Assembly: GCA_003952965.2 (NCBI GenBank) | Contig: CM025851.1 | Location: 9,341,647 to 9,405,646 of the forward strand | From: Morella rubra | Lineage: Eukaryota > Streptophyta > Magnoliopsida > Fagales > Myricaceae | Direction of reading: 5' to 3' | DNA: 64,000 nucleotides | Part shown: piece by piece, positions 28,301-39,562 of the stretch | How the letters are laid out: each line of letters opens with the position of its first letter | Position numbering within the stretch: the stretch's first letter is position 1 | Translations under genes and position numbers: made by a program | Notes under the pieces: model-generated | Seen by the model: the letters and a program-made list of their open reading frames with translations, nothing else | The model's database searches: none | Told to the model about the DNA's origin: nothing

Positions 28301-31300
28301 TTTAGACATTTAACTGAGAGTTGTGCTAAATTGATACATCAGGATAGAGGACTTACAGAAACTATGACGTTTGTGAAGGATAACATTCAGCACAGGATAC
28401 ATATGCATTGTACATGTGCAAATGCAGCTACGTTGGTGATTTTTGGTTTGTAAAGTAACTCTATCGTGGAAGAAGATGTAACCTGAGAAAATTGTTCAGT
28501 TGTTTCATTGATGACCATTTTCTTCAATATTTTTTGAGGTTCCAAGTTAATGTAAAGCCAACTTAATGTAATGCTGTGTGTAATGTAGTGGACATGTGGT
28601 CTCTAGTCTCTCTTAATGGCTTCCAGGTTTTGTTAGAATATTTATTTTAATATGGGGATGGTGATTAGAAAAGAGAAATGTAGTAGGAATAAGAGGTTTG
28701 TAATCAGAGATGCTAGGGTCATCTTGATATCTAAATCATTCTTATTCATGAAAAATACAATATTGCTCCTGCTGATGCACAATTCTCCTAAAATATCTGA
28801 ACAAATAGTATGATCATGCTTGCAATGACATTGATTTTACTTTGCAGGATGAAATTCATGAAAGGGATCGCTACTCTGATTTTATGTTGGCAATTCTAAG
28901 GTACTTCATAACAAAGAAAGTCATACTTCAAATGAGAATGGATGTGGCTTATAATATGAAATTTGCATGAATTAGAGAGTGTTTTAAATGGAGTTATATT
29001 TTTATTTTTTTTCATAACTTAACTTTTAGCTCATTTTGGAAAACAGTCCCAGACTATTTCAGTTTCAACTCTCAGTCTGGGGATCAGTTTACTTGGCAAC
29101 GGTTGTAAGAATTGGTTAAGCAAATTGGTTAATCAATTTCAAAACCAACTAAAATTGAGAGTGAGAGAAAAAACGAAAGAATAAAATATACTTCACACTC
29201 TAATTATCATATTTTTCAATTTACACCCCAAATACCAAAGTCAGTGCATTACACCTCAAATTACCATTAGGTTTACACTTTGCACTGCATATTACAATCT
29301 AACCGTTTAGATTGTTTCATTTTCGGCATACTTTTCATTGCAAAAGGTGCAAAATGTAATTTCTCCAAAGAGAAGAGAATGAAATAGAGGGAGAGAAGCC
29401 CTTTCCCTATACCAGGATGGATTGATGCCCCACACCCCTGCTTAGGGGGTAGCTTCTCCTTTAACTATTACGTGCTTTGCTTCTTTTTCCCCTGTGGAGC
29501 AGACACATGCCAAACTGGGTGGGACAAGCATAGGAAAAGACAATTAGATGGATTTGAAACCAGTTGACAAAATAAAAATGAAATAGAGATTACTAAAATT
29601 CAAAATGAAACGAAAAAACTGGAACTTACACATTAATAAATAGTTCCTATTTTTAAGTATAGTTTCAAACCGACTTGACAAATTCCATTTGAAATCCAAA
29701 TCAAAACTAAAACCAATACTCAACCTTCTTTCCAAAACATGTCCATGAAATGTCGGAAAAGCAACTTCAAGAAAGGTGGTGTTAAGAGCTAATTTTGTAA
29801 TGCCTTGTATGCTTTCCATTGTTCCAAGTCTTTTGTGTGGCTGCATTATTTTATTTTGCTTTTACTCTTCTTTGATTGGTATGTAATTCATGCATCCCGT
29901 GGGACTTTAAACCCATGAGCTTGTCCATCTATAACCCCATGCTTATGAGGGAATTGGAAGTGTCGTTGAATAGAATCATTGGTGCATGATGCATTTTGTC
30001 TTTTCATGGGAGGAAATTCATGATGTTTTTGAAGAGGCTACAGAATAGAAAGAAGGATGTAGTTTGGTAGGCAAAGATGTCAGCTTTGATTTCATTTCAT
30101 TTGTTAACTTTTGTTTTTTATTAACTTTGTTCTTCATTTATATTCTTTGCAGAGACATGCTTCCTTCATGTCCACATCTGCGCTTGTTAGTTCTAATCCA
30201 TCTGTTCATTATCCTTTTAATATCTTGGATGTTTATCACTTTTTATTGTACTTTAGAAAAATATGATAAGACCCCTTCATTTTTTTTGCAATTTGACTTT
30301 AAGACAAGGGATTTTTCAAATTTCATAATTATGAATGTCGAATTTAACCTCTTTGAAAATTCTAGATGCCCGTCAATTTTTCTTTCAACTTCGGATGGAG
30401 AATGCTAATGCAGTCCTCTAGTTCACTTGGAAGGCCACATGCAAACTGAAGAAAATTAAAAGAAAAGAACCAAGAACCTAAAAATAGAGGAAAGAAGCAA
30501 TTTGGTTATTGTAGGTGGGGTTTCAGATCTTGTGGATGAGGTGATGGGACTTCCCACCTTCAACCATTGTTTCTTTTTTTATGTTCTCTTCCGCTTTGCT
30601 TTATTTTTTGGTTTGTTGCTTAGATAAATATATTTTTAAAATCTTTACGCCTTGTGGATGACTGGGGCATTCTATGTGGCGTCGTAGATCCCTGTCATCA
30701 ATTTTCGTTGATGAATTGAAGGGAAAATGGATGGGCTTCTTGAATTCTAGAAATGATGAAACCCGGTTCAAAGTTAAATTGCAAAAGAGCACAGGGGATT
30801 GTTAATAAAATTTTCCTCATTTTATTTTTGATATCTTTTTCCTATTCTGAATCACTACTTACTAATAAGTGGGCTTTCTATTGCTTTGGAAATTGACAGA
30901 TACTTATGAGTGCTACGTTAGATGCTGAAAGATTTTCGGAATATTTTGGTGGTTGCCCTATCATCCGTGTCCCTGGGTTCACTTATCCTGTAAAAGGCCT
31001 CTATGAGATGGTTTTTTTCTATTCAATTTAGTTTTGTTGATTTTATCTTAAATAGTCTAGCAAATTTTCTCTTGCAGGTTAAAACGTTTTATTGGAAGAT
31101 GTACTCTCTATCCTGAAATTGAAGGAACATAATCATCTTGATGGTACTTTAACAAGTGTCACTATTGAGGAAACTGAGTTGACGGAGGAAGATAAGCTTG
31201 CTTTAGATGAAGCTATTAATCTGACTTGGTCAAATGATGAGTTTGATCCGCTCCTAGAATTGGTTTCTTCTGAGGGGACCCAAAAAGTGTTCGATTACCA

Positions 31301-33028
31301 GCATTCTTTGACCGGGCAGACACCGTTGATGGTATTTGCTGGAAAGGGGAGAGTCGCTGATGTTTGCATGCTCCTATCAATTGGGGCAGAATGCCATTTA
31401 CAGGCCAAGGATGGATCTACAGCATTGGAGTGGGCTGAACGGGAAAACCAACAGGAAGCTGCTGAAATAATTAAAAAGCACATGGAAAGTGCCAGTTCCA
31501 ACTCCATCGAAGAAAAACAGTTACTTGATAAGTATCTAGGAACTATCCATCCTGAGCATATTGATGTTGTTCTTATAGAGCAGTTGATTAAAAAAATATG
31601 TATTGATTCACAAGATGGAGCTATCCTTGTTTTCCTACCAGGGTGGGAGGATATAAATAAAACCAGGGAGAAATTAATTGCATCACCCTTTCTCAAAGAT
31701 ACTTCCAAGTATATGATAATATGTCTTCATTCTATGATCCCCTCCACAGAGCAAAAGAAGGTTTTTAAACGTCCGCCTCCTGGTTGCCGCAAAATTGTTC
31801 TGGCGACCAATATTGCTGAAACTGCGATTACCATTGATGATGTCGTTTATGTTATAGATAGTGGTCGTATGAAGGAAAAAAGTTACGATCCTTATAATAA
31901 TGTTTCAACTCTGCAATCTTCTTGGGTCTCAAAAGCAAGTGCCAAGCAAAGAGAAGGACGTGCAGGCCGCTGTCAGGCAGGAATTTGTTATCATCTTTTT
32001 TCGAAACTCCGAGCAGCTTCTTTGCCAGAATTCCAACTTCCTGAAATCAAGAGAATTCCTATTGAGGAATTGTGTCTGCAGGTACTCTATTTTCCCTCTA
32101 AATGACATACAGTTTCAGATAGGTTGATGAGTTGTAAGACTTTCATTGGAACTGTAACATCAGTGAGTACATTTCCTATGTATGTTTTACAATTCAGTGT
32201 ACAAGGCAATATTTTTGGCAAACGACCAATTTTTTGAAAAGTCATTTTTAGCATAAATGAAAAAGGAAAAAGAGGAAGGGGGGTGAGCAATAAACATACA
32301 CGACTTTTGTACTTGACTGGTGTTACAAGTTCTGTGGTAGTTACCATTTTTAAGTTCTATTCACATGCTGGCAATGTGCATAGTGACCCCACTTAGTGTT
32401 ACAAGTTAATTTATGTCCTAAGTAAATAGTTAAGGCTACTCTCACTGTACTTGTGTACCAGGATACTCACTGTACGTACTCATTCACATACTGGAACCAT
32501 TCTTGGTGATAGTGGTGTTATAAGCAGGCTGGAGCCTCAGATACACGTGTTTTAGATGATTGTATTTATTTTGATTGAATTATAAATTATGCTCAATCAG
32601 AGGAAGAATTTGTCTTGTGCTTGTGAGTTTTTTACTCTCTTCCTTCATCATGAACTTTGAAAATTTGAGAATAAATTTTCCTGATTCAAACAAGCAATTT
32701 TTCATTTTGTTTATTTTGTTCCTCATGTACAGGTAAAATTGCTTGATCCAAATGTCAGGATAGAAGATTTCTTGCAGAAAACATTAGATCCTCCAGTTTT
32801 TGAGACCATACGGAATGCAATTCTAGTTCTTCAAGACATTGGGGCTTTGTCAGTAGATGAAGAACTGACTGAGCTTGGGGAAAAGCTAGGTTCTCTACTG
32901 TTCATCCACTAACAAGCAAATATGCTATTATATTCTATATTGAGTAACTGCTATGGACCCAGCCCTGACGTCTAGCATAGTGTCTGTCTACTATAGAGAC
33001 CATTTTTTACTTCTATCCAATGATTACC
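22302..33028 (+). pseudogene. DExH-box RNA helicase (NIH/DExH6 type) with ankyrin repeats, frameshifted and cut by gap
   Basis: Related to the plant nuclear DEIH-box helicase NIH (DExH6), an ATP-dependent nucleic-acid helicase with internal ankyrin repeats. Thirteen exons with GT-AG sites are visible: 22302-22434, 23672-23762, 23876-24189, 24319-24393, 24634-24678, 26503-26593, 26723-26781, 27453-27610, 28848-28900, 30153-30189, 30900-30989, 31078-32081 and 32733 onward to the N gap. Motifs are intact: Walker A GETGCGKTTQ, TQPRRISA, DEIH (exon 9), SATLDAERF, ankyrin TPLMVFAGKGRVADV in exon 12, ATNIAETAITID and QREGRAGR. Single-base changes shift the frame near 23700 (-1), 24088 (+1), 27479 (-1), 31090 (-1) and 32892 (-1). 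Long introns (e.g. 24679-26502, 28901-30152) carry no gene. It is an unprocessed pseudogene unless the indels are assembly errors. Confidence 0.85.
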
Positions 33029-34028
33029 NNNNNNNNNNNNNNNNNNNNNNNNNNNNNNNNNNNNNNNNNNNNNNNNNNNNNNNNNNNNNNNNNNNNNNNN
33101 NNNNNNNNNNNNNNNNNNNNNNNNNNNNNNNNNNNNNNNNNNNNNNNNNNNNNNNNNNNNNNNNNNNNNNNNNNNNNNNNNNNNNNNNNNNNNNNNNNNN
33201 NNNNNNNNNNNNNNNNNNNNNNNNNNNNNNNNNNNNNNNNNNNNNNNNNNNNNNNNNNNNNNNNNNNNNNNNNNNNNNNNNNNNNNNNNNNNNNNNNNNN
33301 NNNNNNNNNNNNNNNNNNNNNNNNNNNNNNNNNNNNNNNNNNNNNNNNNNNNNNNNNNNNNNNNNNNNNNNNNNNNNNNNNNNNNNNNNNNNNNNNNNNN
33401 NNNNNNNNNNNNNNNNNNNNNNNNNNNNNNNNNNNNNNNNNNNNNNNNNNNNNNNNNNNNNNNNNNNNNNNNNNNNNNNNNNNNNNNNNNNNNNNNNNNN
33501 NNNNNNNNNNNNNNNNNNNNNNNNNNNNNNNNNNNNNNNNNNNNNNNNNNNNNNNNNNNNNNNNNNNNNNNNNNNNNNNNNNNNNNNNNNNNNNNNNNNN
33601 NNNNNNNNNNNNNNNNNNNNNNNNNNNNNNNNNNNNNNNNNNNNNNNNNNNNNNNNNNNNNNNNNNNNNNNNNNNNNNNNNNNNNNNNNNNNNNNNNNNN
33701 NNNNNNNNNNNNNNNNNNNNNNNNNNNNNNNNNNNNNNNNNNNNNNNNNNNNNNNNNNNNNNNNNNNNNNNNNNNNNNNNNNNNNNNNNNNNNNNNNNNN
33801 NNNNNNNNNNNNNNNNNNNNNNNNNNNNNNNNNNNNNNNNNNNNNNNNNNNNNNNNNNNNNNNNNNNNNNNNNNNNNNNNNNNNNNNNNNNNNNNNNNNN
33901 NNNNNNNNNNNNNNNNNNNNNNNNNNNNNNNNNNNNNNNNNNNNNNNNNNNNNNNNNNNNNNNNNNNNNNNNNNNNNNNNNNNNNNNNNNNNNNNNNNNN
34001 NNNNNNNNNNNNNNNNNNNNNNNNNNNN
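33029..34028. other. Assembly gap, 1000 N
   Basis: Exactly 1000 undetermined bases, probably a nominal gap size. Helicase coding sequence enters from the left and nothing recognisable as helicase leaves on the right, so the true gap may be larger or the join wrong. All open frames spanning it are artefacts. Confidence 0.99.
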
Positions 34029-34123
34029 ATAATTGCACATATGCGCAATCTTTGATATTTGTATTGGAAAGTTACAAAAAAAAAAAAAAAAAAAGTCATT
34101 GGGATAAGAAAAGATAGATATGG

Positions 34124-34310
34124 GCCTTCGTGATCACGTTTTCGTTAAAATTTGATCTCTCTGACAGCTCTATCCATCCTCGGTTGCGTTTTCATTCAAA
34201 TTTGGTTCCTTAGTCCATCTCCATTTACACTATCATTATCAAAAAAGAAAGATAGACGAAGGGACTAAATTTTAACGAAAACGTGACTACACTATAGGGA
34301 TCCAAATGTA
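34124..34310. mobile_element. Short MITE-like inverted repeat
   Basis: cacgttttcgttaaaattt at about 34135-34153 is mirrored by aaattttaacgaaaacgtg at about 34267-34285, with ggcctt.cgtgat / actacactatagggatcc extending the arms imperfectly. The arrangement fits a ~190 bp MITE. Ends and target-site duplication are not certain. Confidence 0.5.
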
Positions 34311-35790
34311 TCTTATGAATTTTTTTGTCTTTTCGACACAACAGGGACTCGGGTGCAATTACACCTTTTATATTTATATATATATATATCTCCTATAGAT
34401 TTTCAGTTGACAAATGGATTAGCAATTAGATCATAATTATGCGCTAGACATATAAAAACTAGGGAAAAATTAAAGTCTCTCCTAGAAGACTTCGGAAAAT
34501 TTTTCTTTTATTGTTTCTGCTCTCTAAAGATTAGCTAGGGTGAAAGAACAGGCTGTTGCCATAACTAACTAACCCGCGGTGTCCGTGAGTTGGAGTGATC
34601 AAGGGCTGATCTTGCAATTGCGCGGAACATTACTCGAGTCTTCAGAGAGACTTTAGTTGTCTTTTCAAGTTATATGTACCAATTAGTACTGAAGCATTAC
34701 TTTAAGCATAAAATTCCTAATAAATTTTAGGGTTAATTAGTCTACTAATTTTTGGGTATGGTCGGGTCTCAAAATGATCTCTATAACTTATTTTGTCTTA
34801 TACTAATTCATGGATATTTTTCATGTCGTGAATTGATTATTCCTTCAACTCGATTAACATTGTTAACGAAATAAATATTACGTGGCTAACGGGAGCATCA
34901 CCCTCAATCGCAAGCAACCACGCATTCTCAAGCCACTCTAACTACCAAGTTGGAATGTTGGCTGTTAATCAAAAATCTACATAAAACAATATATCCCACT
35001 TGGACCTAAAACATCATGTTAGAAAGATCTTTTGTAAAGACAACGCACCTTTGAGTGATTTAGGAACACTTGGTTACTTGTAATTGATAGTGATGTGTTC
35101 TTATTAGTCACTTAAGATTTATTCGGTCAGCTAAAAGGCCGATAATTGAGTTGACAAAGTGACCACTTTAGAACACGAATAATTCTCTAACAACTATTAT
35201 AGGACGAAATAAATCTTTAGACCAATTTGGGATCCAATTATACTCTAAGGACTAGTGAATTAATAAAGCCTAATTTGATGTACTCTCTAAATTTATTTCG
35301 AGGAAATATCAATCTAATTCGTAATGTTAAAAAATTACATAAAGGTAAATCTTTACTTTTTAGTTCCTAATTTATCATTTGTGTAAATATTATTATAAAT
35401 AATAGTTTGAGCAGCTAATACTCTTTCATTGGCGTTGGCATATTATGACTCTATGAGATCTGTTAATTAATATATGTTTAGAAGTATATAGAGGAGTTTC
35501 ACTTGCCTACACATCAGCGGGCGCTATTTTTTTGTTCTAAGCAAAAAAAGTTTTCAGAGAATGGACCATCATGAAATTAGGCTAAAAACCCATCACCACT
35601 TAAACTTAAGAATTCTACATAGTGCGAAAATCACCAAAACACAATGAAGCTACTGTGATTCTAACTTTTGTTGAGAATAAACTCTTAGTCTTGGACACAG
35701 CTTGCACATCACTATTAATGGTAGGTGCGCCCTTGATTGGCTTCTGTTGAGGCTCAGATGCATGCTCTGATAATATTGATGACAAAGTCC
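34311..35790. other. Intergenic DNA without recognised gene
   Basis: AT-rich sequence with no supported coding region. At about 35755-35780 the minus strand has tatcagagcatgcatc, which resembles the tRNA-Met primer-binding motif of plant LTR retrotransposons. No LTR or coding remnant was found beside it. Confidence 0.5.
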
Positions 35791-35791
35791 A

Positions 35792-36017
35792 GGGGCATGT
35801 TCGTTTTCATGTTTTTTTAGGATTCTGATGGTTTTGTGAATATTTAGGTGGTGTTAAAGTTGTATAAAAATACGTGTAGAAGTTGTTGAAAGGGATTGGT
35901 GTGTGTAGAAAAAGTAATAAAGTGTTGTATAAAAATGCGTGTATGTTATGATGTTTGGATTGTAAAAATAAAATTAGGATTCAAATCCTACAAAAATGAT
36001 GAAAACGAACATGCCCC
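35792..36017. mobile_element. Tourist-like MITE with perfect 19-bp TIRs
   Basis: ggggcatgttcgttttcat (35792-35810) is exactly mirrored by atgaaaacgaacatgcccc (35999-36017). Taking the ends as GGGCATGTTCG leaves a 3-bp duplication CAG on both sides. A gggcatgtt(c/t)g terminus and ~225 bp size fit PIF/Harbinger-derived Tourist-like MITEs, although their preferred target is TWA. The open frame at 35896-36093 overlaps the element and is not a gene. Confidence 0.7.
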
Positions 36018-36393
36018 AGGCTTCCGACGCATGCATTTGTTGAAATGTCGAATTCGAATTTTACCACTCACGTACCTTTCCCCAATTCCTTAGTCAACTT
36101 GATCTGTTCCATCAAGCTGGAATCCCACGATCGCATATAGAAGTCTATAGATTATAGGGCGTCTGGAGTTATTCGATCCATTTCCTCATCTTTTGCCCAT
36201 ACCCCGGCCCTGACCTCGACACTCTATTCTCACGATCCCACCTAATCGAAGACATATATATAGGTCAAATTCGATCCCCCACTTAACAAAAAGAAAACCA
36301 TAAGCCCGATAATGATCCTTTGAACACGTACGGCCTCTTCCGATATTCCTCACCATTATTTTATGTTTATGAACAGAGAAAAAGTTCATAAGT

Positions 36394-36454
36394 GAGAGCC
36401 ATTAATATTGCGTAGAAAAAAAAAAAAAGAAAAAAAAGGAGAGCCATTAATATT
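36394..36454. repeat. 16-bp direct repeat flanking a poly(A) insert
   Basis: gagagccattaatatt occurs at 36394-36409 and 36439-36454. The 29 bp between them is gcgtag followed by A-runs. A target-length duplication around a poly(A) tail is what an extremely 5'-truncated LINE- or SINE-type insertion leaves. Confidence 0.7.
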
Positions 36455-39400
36455 AATCTTAGCTTCCAAGTAATTGCTGTTTGCTTAATTGCACAAACTG
36501 TCCGCATCATTGTCTATTCTTGGTTTGGAAGATGGTATTGATGGCTCCCAACGGCCTTTGTATAGGAGGTACCAGCCACCCACATGAATGGTTTCAATGG
36601 CTGATTAGGAATTACAAAGGCCAAGCTAGCTGCGACTCTGATTCGATATTTATGGTAGGAGTTAGCAGTCCCTTTCGTTCAGATGGTGCAATTGAATATG
36701 TACAGTTAGTACTTATAGCCAATCGGCACCAGCTATATATATATGAATTTGGAAGCATGCATGAAAGGTACGAAAGTCGACGAGTAAGAAATCCCAATTT
36801 TTTTTTGTTTTTTTGGTAAGTGATAAGAAATCCCATTTCAAACAACATACGGCTTACGAAAACTAGAAAACTGATCCATGCCACGCAAATTCCATCGCGA
36901 ATTTTGGCGAGACAATGCATGAGCATTAAGCAAATCGCACAAGGAATGGAAAGGGAATGAGTCGTTAAAACTTTTTAGATTTTTGGGTTGTGATTCCCAA
37001 TTCTGACCTTACGTGGTTATTGAGATTTTTCTTAATTTGTTGCCATGGTCTAAGTCAGATAGAGAGATAAACAGAAAAATATTAAATGTCTTAGATTCAC
37101 ACTATTTGATAACTAATAAGAATAATATTAAATGTTGTAAAGTTTATATAATATGTCTTTTTTTTTAACTGGACCAAATAATAAATTAGATAAAATCTTG
37201 ATTCGTCCCTTTCATAGAATAGTAATCATTATATGAAATGTTGGTGACAAGTTCACTTTCGCCCTATGTTTCCCTTTGTACAAGTGCATGTTTAATATTC
37301 TGATTCTTAAAATTCTATCTTCTAAGGAAAAATATCTCATATACTAATAAATATTAGAAAAATTTAAAACTTATTATGATCTGAGTTTTCACGAGGTTTA
37401 AAAAAATTGCCTAAATTTATAAAAGTGACAAATTACTGCTTTGGTTTAAGTTATGAAATCACTCACTCAGTCATATTTTCTTCTAAATTTTTAGTGGAAT
37501 TGATAAATTGATGACACGACACAATACGTGTCTATATACAGGTAAGTAGCATGAGACATGTTTAAAAATTAAATGAAAAATAAACATAGCTTTTTATGGT
37601 TTAATATTTTTTATATAATTTACGAATTTTGTTCACTTTAATTTTTATAATTTTATTATAGAATTTAGTTATATTTTTTGAAAATCTCATAAAATATTAA
37701 GACAATAATTTTTAAATTTTCTTAAATATAAGGAACAAATTGAAAATCCCAACCGATCTTTTTGGCCCTTAAATCGGAAGGCATGTGCTTATCACATGGC
37801 ATAGTATTTCTGGTCACGCTGAAATTACCCTCTGTCAGCTCGATTGTACTTTCAGCTTTCTGAACCACTACTCGGCTGTCAATTGGACCGTGCTGTTCAC
37901 GAATGTAAAGCGTTTGCTGAAAAAAAAAACAAAAAAAAACTGGGCCCCGTCTATGTATGATTTGTGTCTTTGAGGCGCTGCTACTACATGATATTCGTCC
38001 TTGCGGTGCCTATATTTTCTCCGAGTTTTAGTGCGCTTCGAAGCTTTATTCCGAGATCACGCACAGATTTAGGTCACCCTTTTTTTTGGGCCCCCAATAG
38101 GCATAGGTTTGCACTTTACAGTACGTGATGTTTACAATCTAAAAGTAAACCCTGAACAGTGACAGGGTCAGGTCAGGAGGCCCGAGTCTAGTTCAAGAAG
38201 GGGGTGGTGGGGATAGCTAGGGCATGCCCTTTTAAGGAAAGCTTTGATAACAGTGTCAAGTTTCTTTAATGCGAGTTTCCATTTTTTGCATGGCCTTTCA
38301 CAGACATCAGCTGAGCTTTCGAACCCTAACACTAAGCACGCAGCTTTATTGTTCCTTGTGGTGAAGAGAGGAACAAAGAATACCCAGTCAAATGGGACTA
38401 TCGCGGAATTAAAAAAAAATTTGTTCTTTAAGAAAATCACCTTCATCTGACTCTTGAGTTCTCCTGAATTACACTCCGGTGCTCGTATTTATCGGGGGGG
38501 TGGGTATAAGGCCGGCACTGTAAAGTGTAAAGTGTAATGTGGCTCTGTCTCACTTTATAGAAGACGCTTTTATGGCACAGCAGCTCATGTGCGGGTTGGC
38601 GGATTGTGTTCTTTTCCGAAGCATTCTACGTACGTATATATGGAGCTTTACATGTAGACCGGATACAAGTTACGTAAATGCTAAATAGACTTGTTTCCCA
38701 AGCTAAAAAGGAAGATTAACCTTCGGTTGGGAAAGGTGTCAAGATTGACAAAAAGGTTGGGCCTCGATGGTCATTGTCTCACTGATCAAGTAAATTAGTG
38801 AAGTCTGGTATTATAATTGCCGTCAGCCTAAGTTGATTTGGTCCTCCATCTGTTAGTTTTGTCCAAAGGAAAAAATAGGAGATAACGGAACTATCTTTTA
38901 CAATTTTTTTTATCTTAATTATATATAGTGCGATTTAAAAAAATAGACATAATAAATTATTTTTTATATAAAATTTTGAATAATATAAATTTTATAATAA
39001 GAGTCAACTATAATTTTTATTTCTCTAATTATATCGTATGATTTGAATAGAAAATTATAATGAGACCCTTGACCGATTGGTAGCGGCATTGGTTTGGAGT
39101 TAGTTTGAAAGGCGGCACGACGACACTACCAAAGTTTCAGCTACTTTACTGTGGAGCTGCTTGACCAAACCTCACCATATTGAGCTAACGTGTGAGACCA
39201 GGTGGGGGGCTTAGGCCTCGGCCCATGCTAGTATAGTGTTTTGGCCCGGAGTGATCAAATGCAAATTCTACAATTTGGCAGACAACTGAGTTACTGAGGA
39301 GACCGTCCATCAGTTTCCACGACTTCCACAAATCATCCTTTTGGGTTGAACTTTGTCCTTAGCAGAGCAAAATTGGATGGGCTAGTGGGCCATTTTTGGG

Positions 39401-39500
39401 TGCTCGAAACCAAACAATGGGTTGTGTGCTCCATACTTGGGTGGGTTCAGAACACTCAGTCCCCTGCCCATGCCCCGCTAAATATGCCACCTTTCTAAAA
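36455..39500. other. Intergenic DNA without recognised gene
   Basis: Ordinary to AT-rich plant intergenic sequence. Open frames at 36481-36819 and 37785-37973 have no recognisable family, no clear gene context and a biased composition, so they are not called. A few short tRNA-like words near 39070 do not form a tRNA. The last ~100 bp before 39563 probably holds the SAP18 promoter and leader; no TATA box is obvious. Confidence 0.6.
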
Positions 39501-39562
39501 GCCGGAGAAGTTGAGAACAGAGAAACGGAAAACGGAAACGGAAGTCATTTGCGAGAAGGAAG

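Noticed and set aside
32953-34117. Long open frames of 338-375 codons on both strands
   Set aside because: They are almost entirely composed of N and exist only because the gap contains no stop codons.
35750-35785. tatcagagcatgcatc on the minus strand, resembling a tRNA-Met primer-binding site
   Set aside because: No LTR, no coding remnant and no second LTR within the intergenic region.
36481-36819. 112-codon open frame
   Set aside because: No recognised motif, no homologous family by eye, ends in a T-run; likely chance.
39062-39140. Possible tRNA or tRNA-derived SINE (gattggtagcggc)
   Set aside because: Only an A-box-like word; no B box, no cloverleaf, no poly(A) tail.
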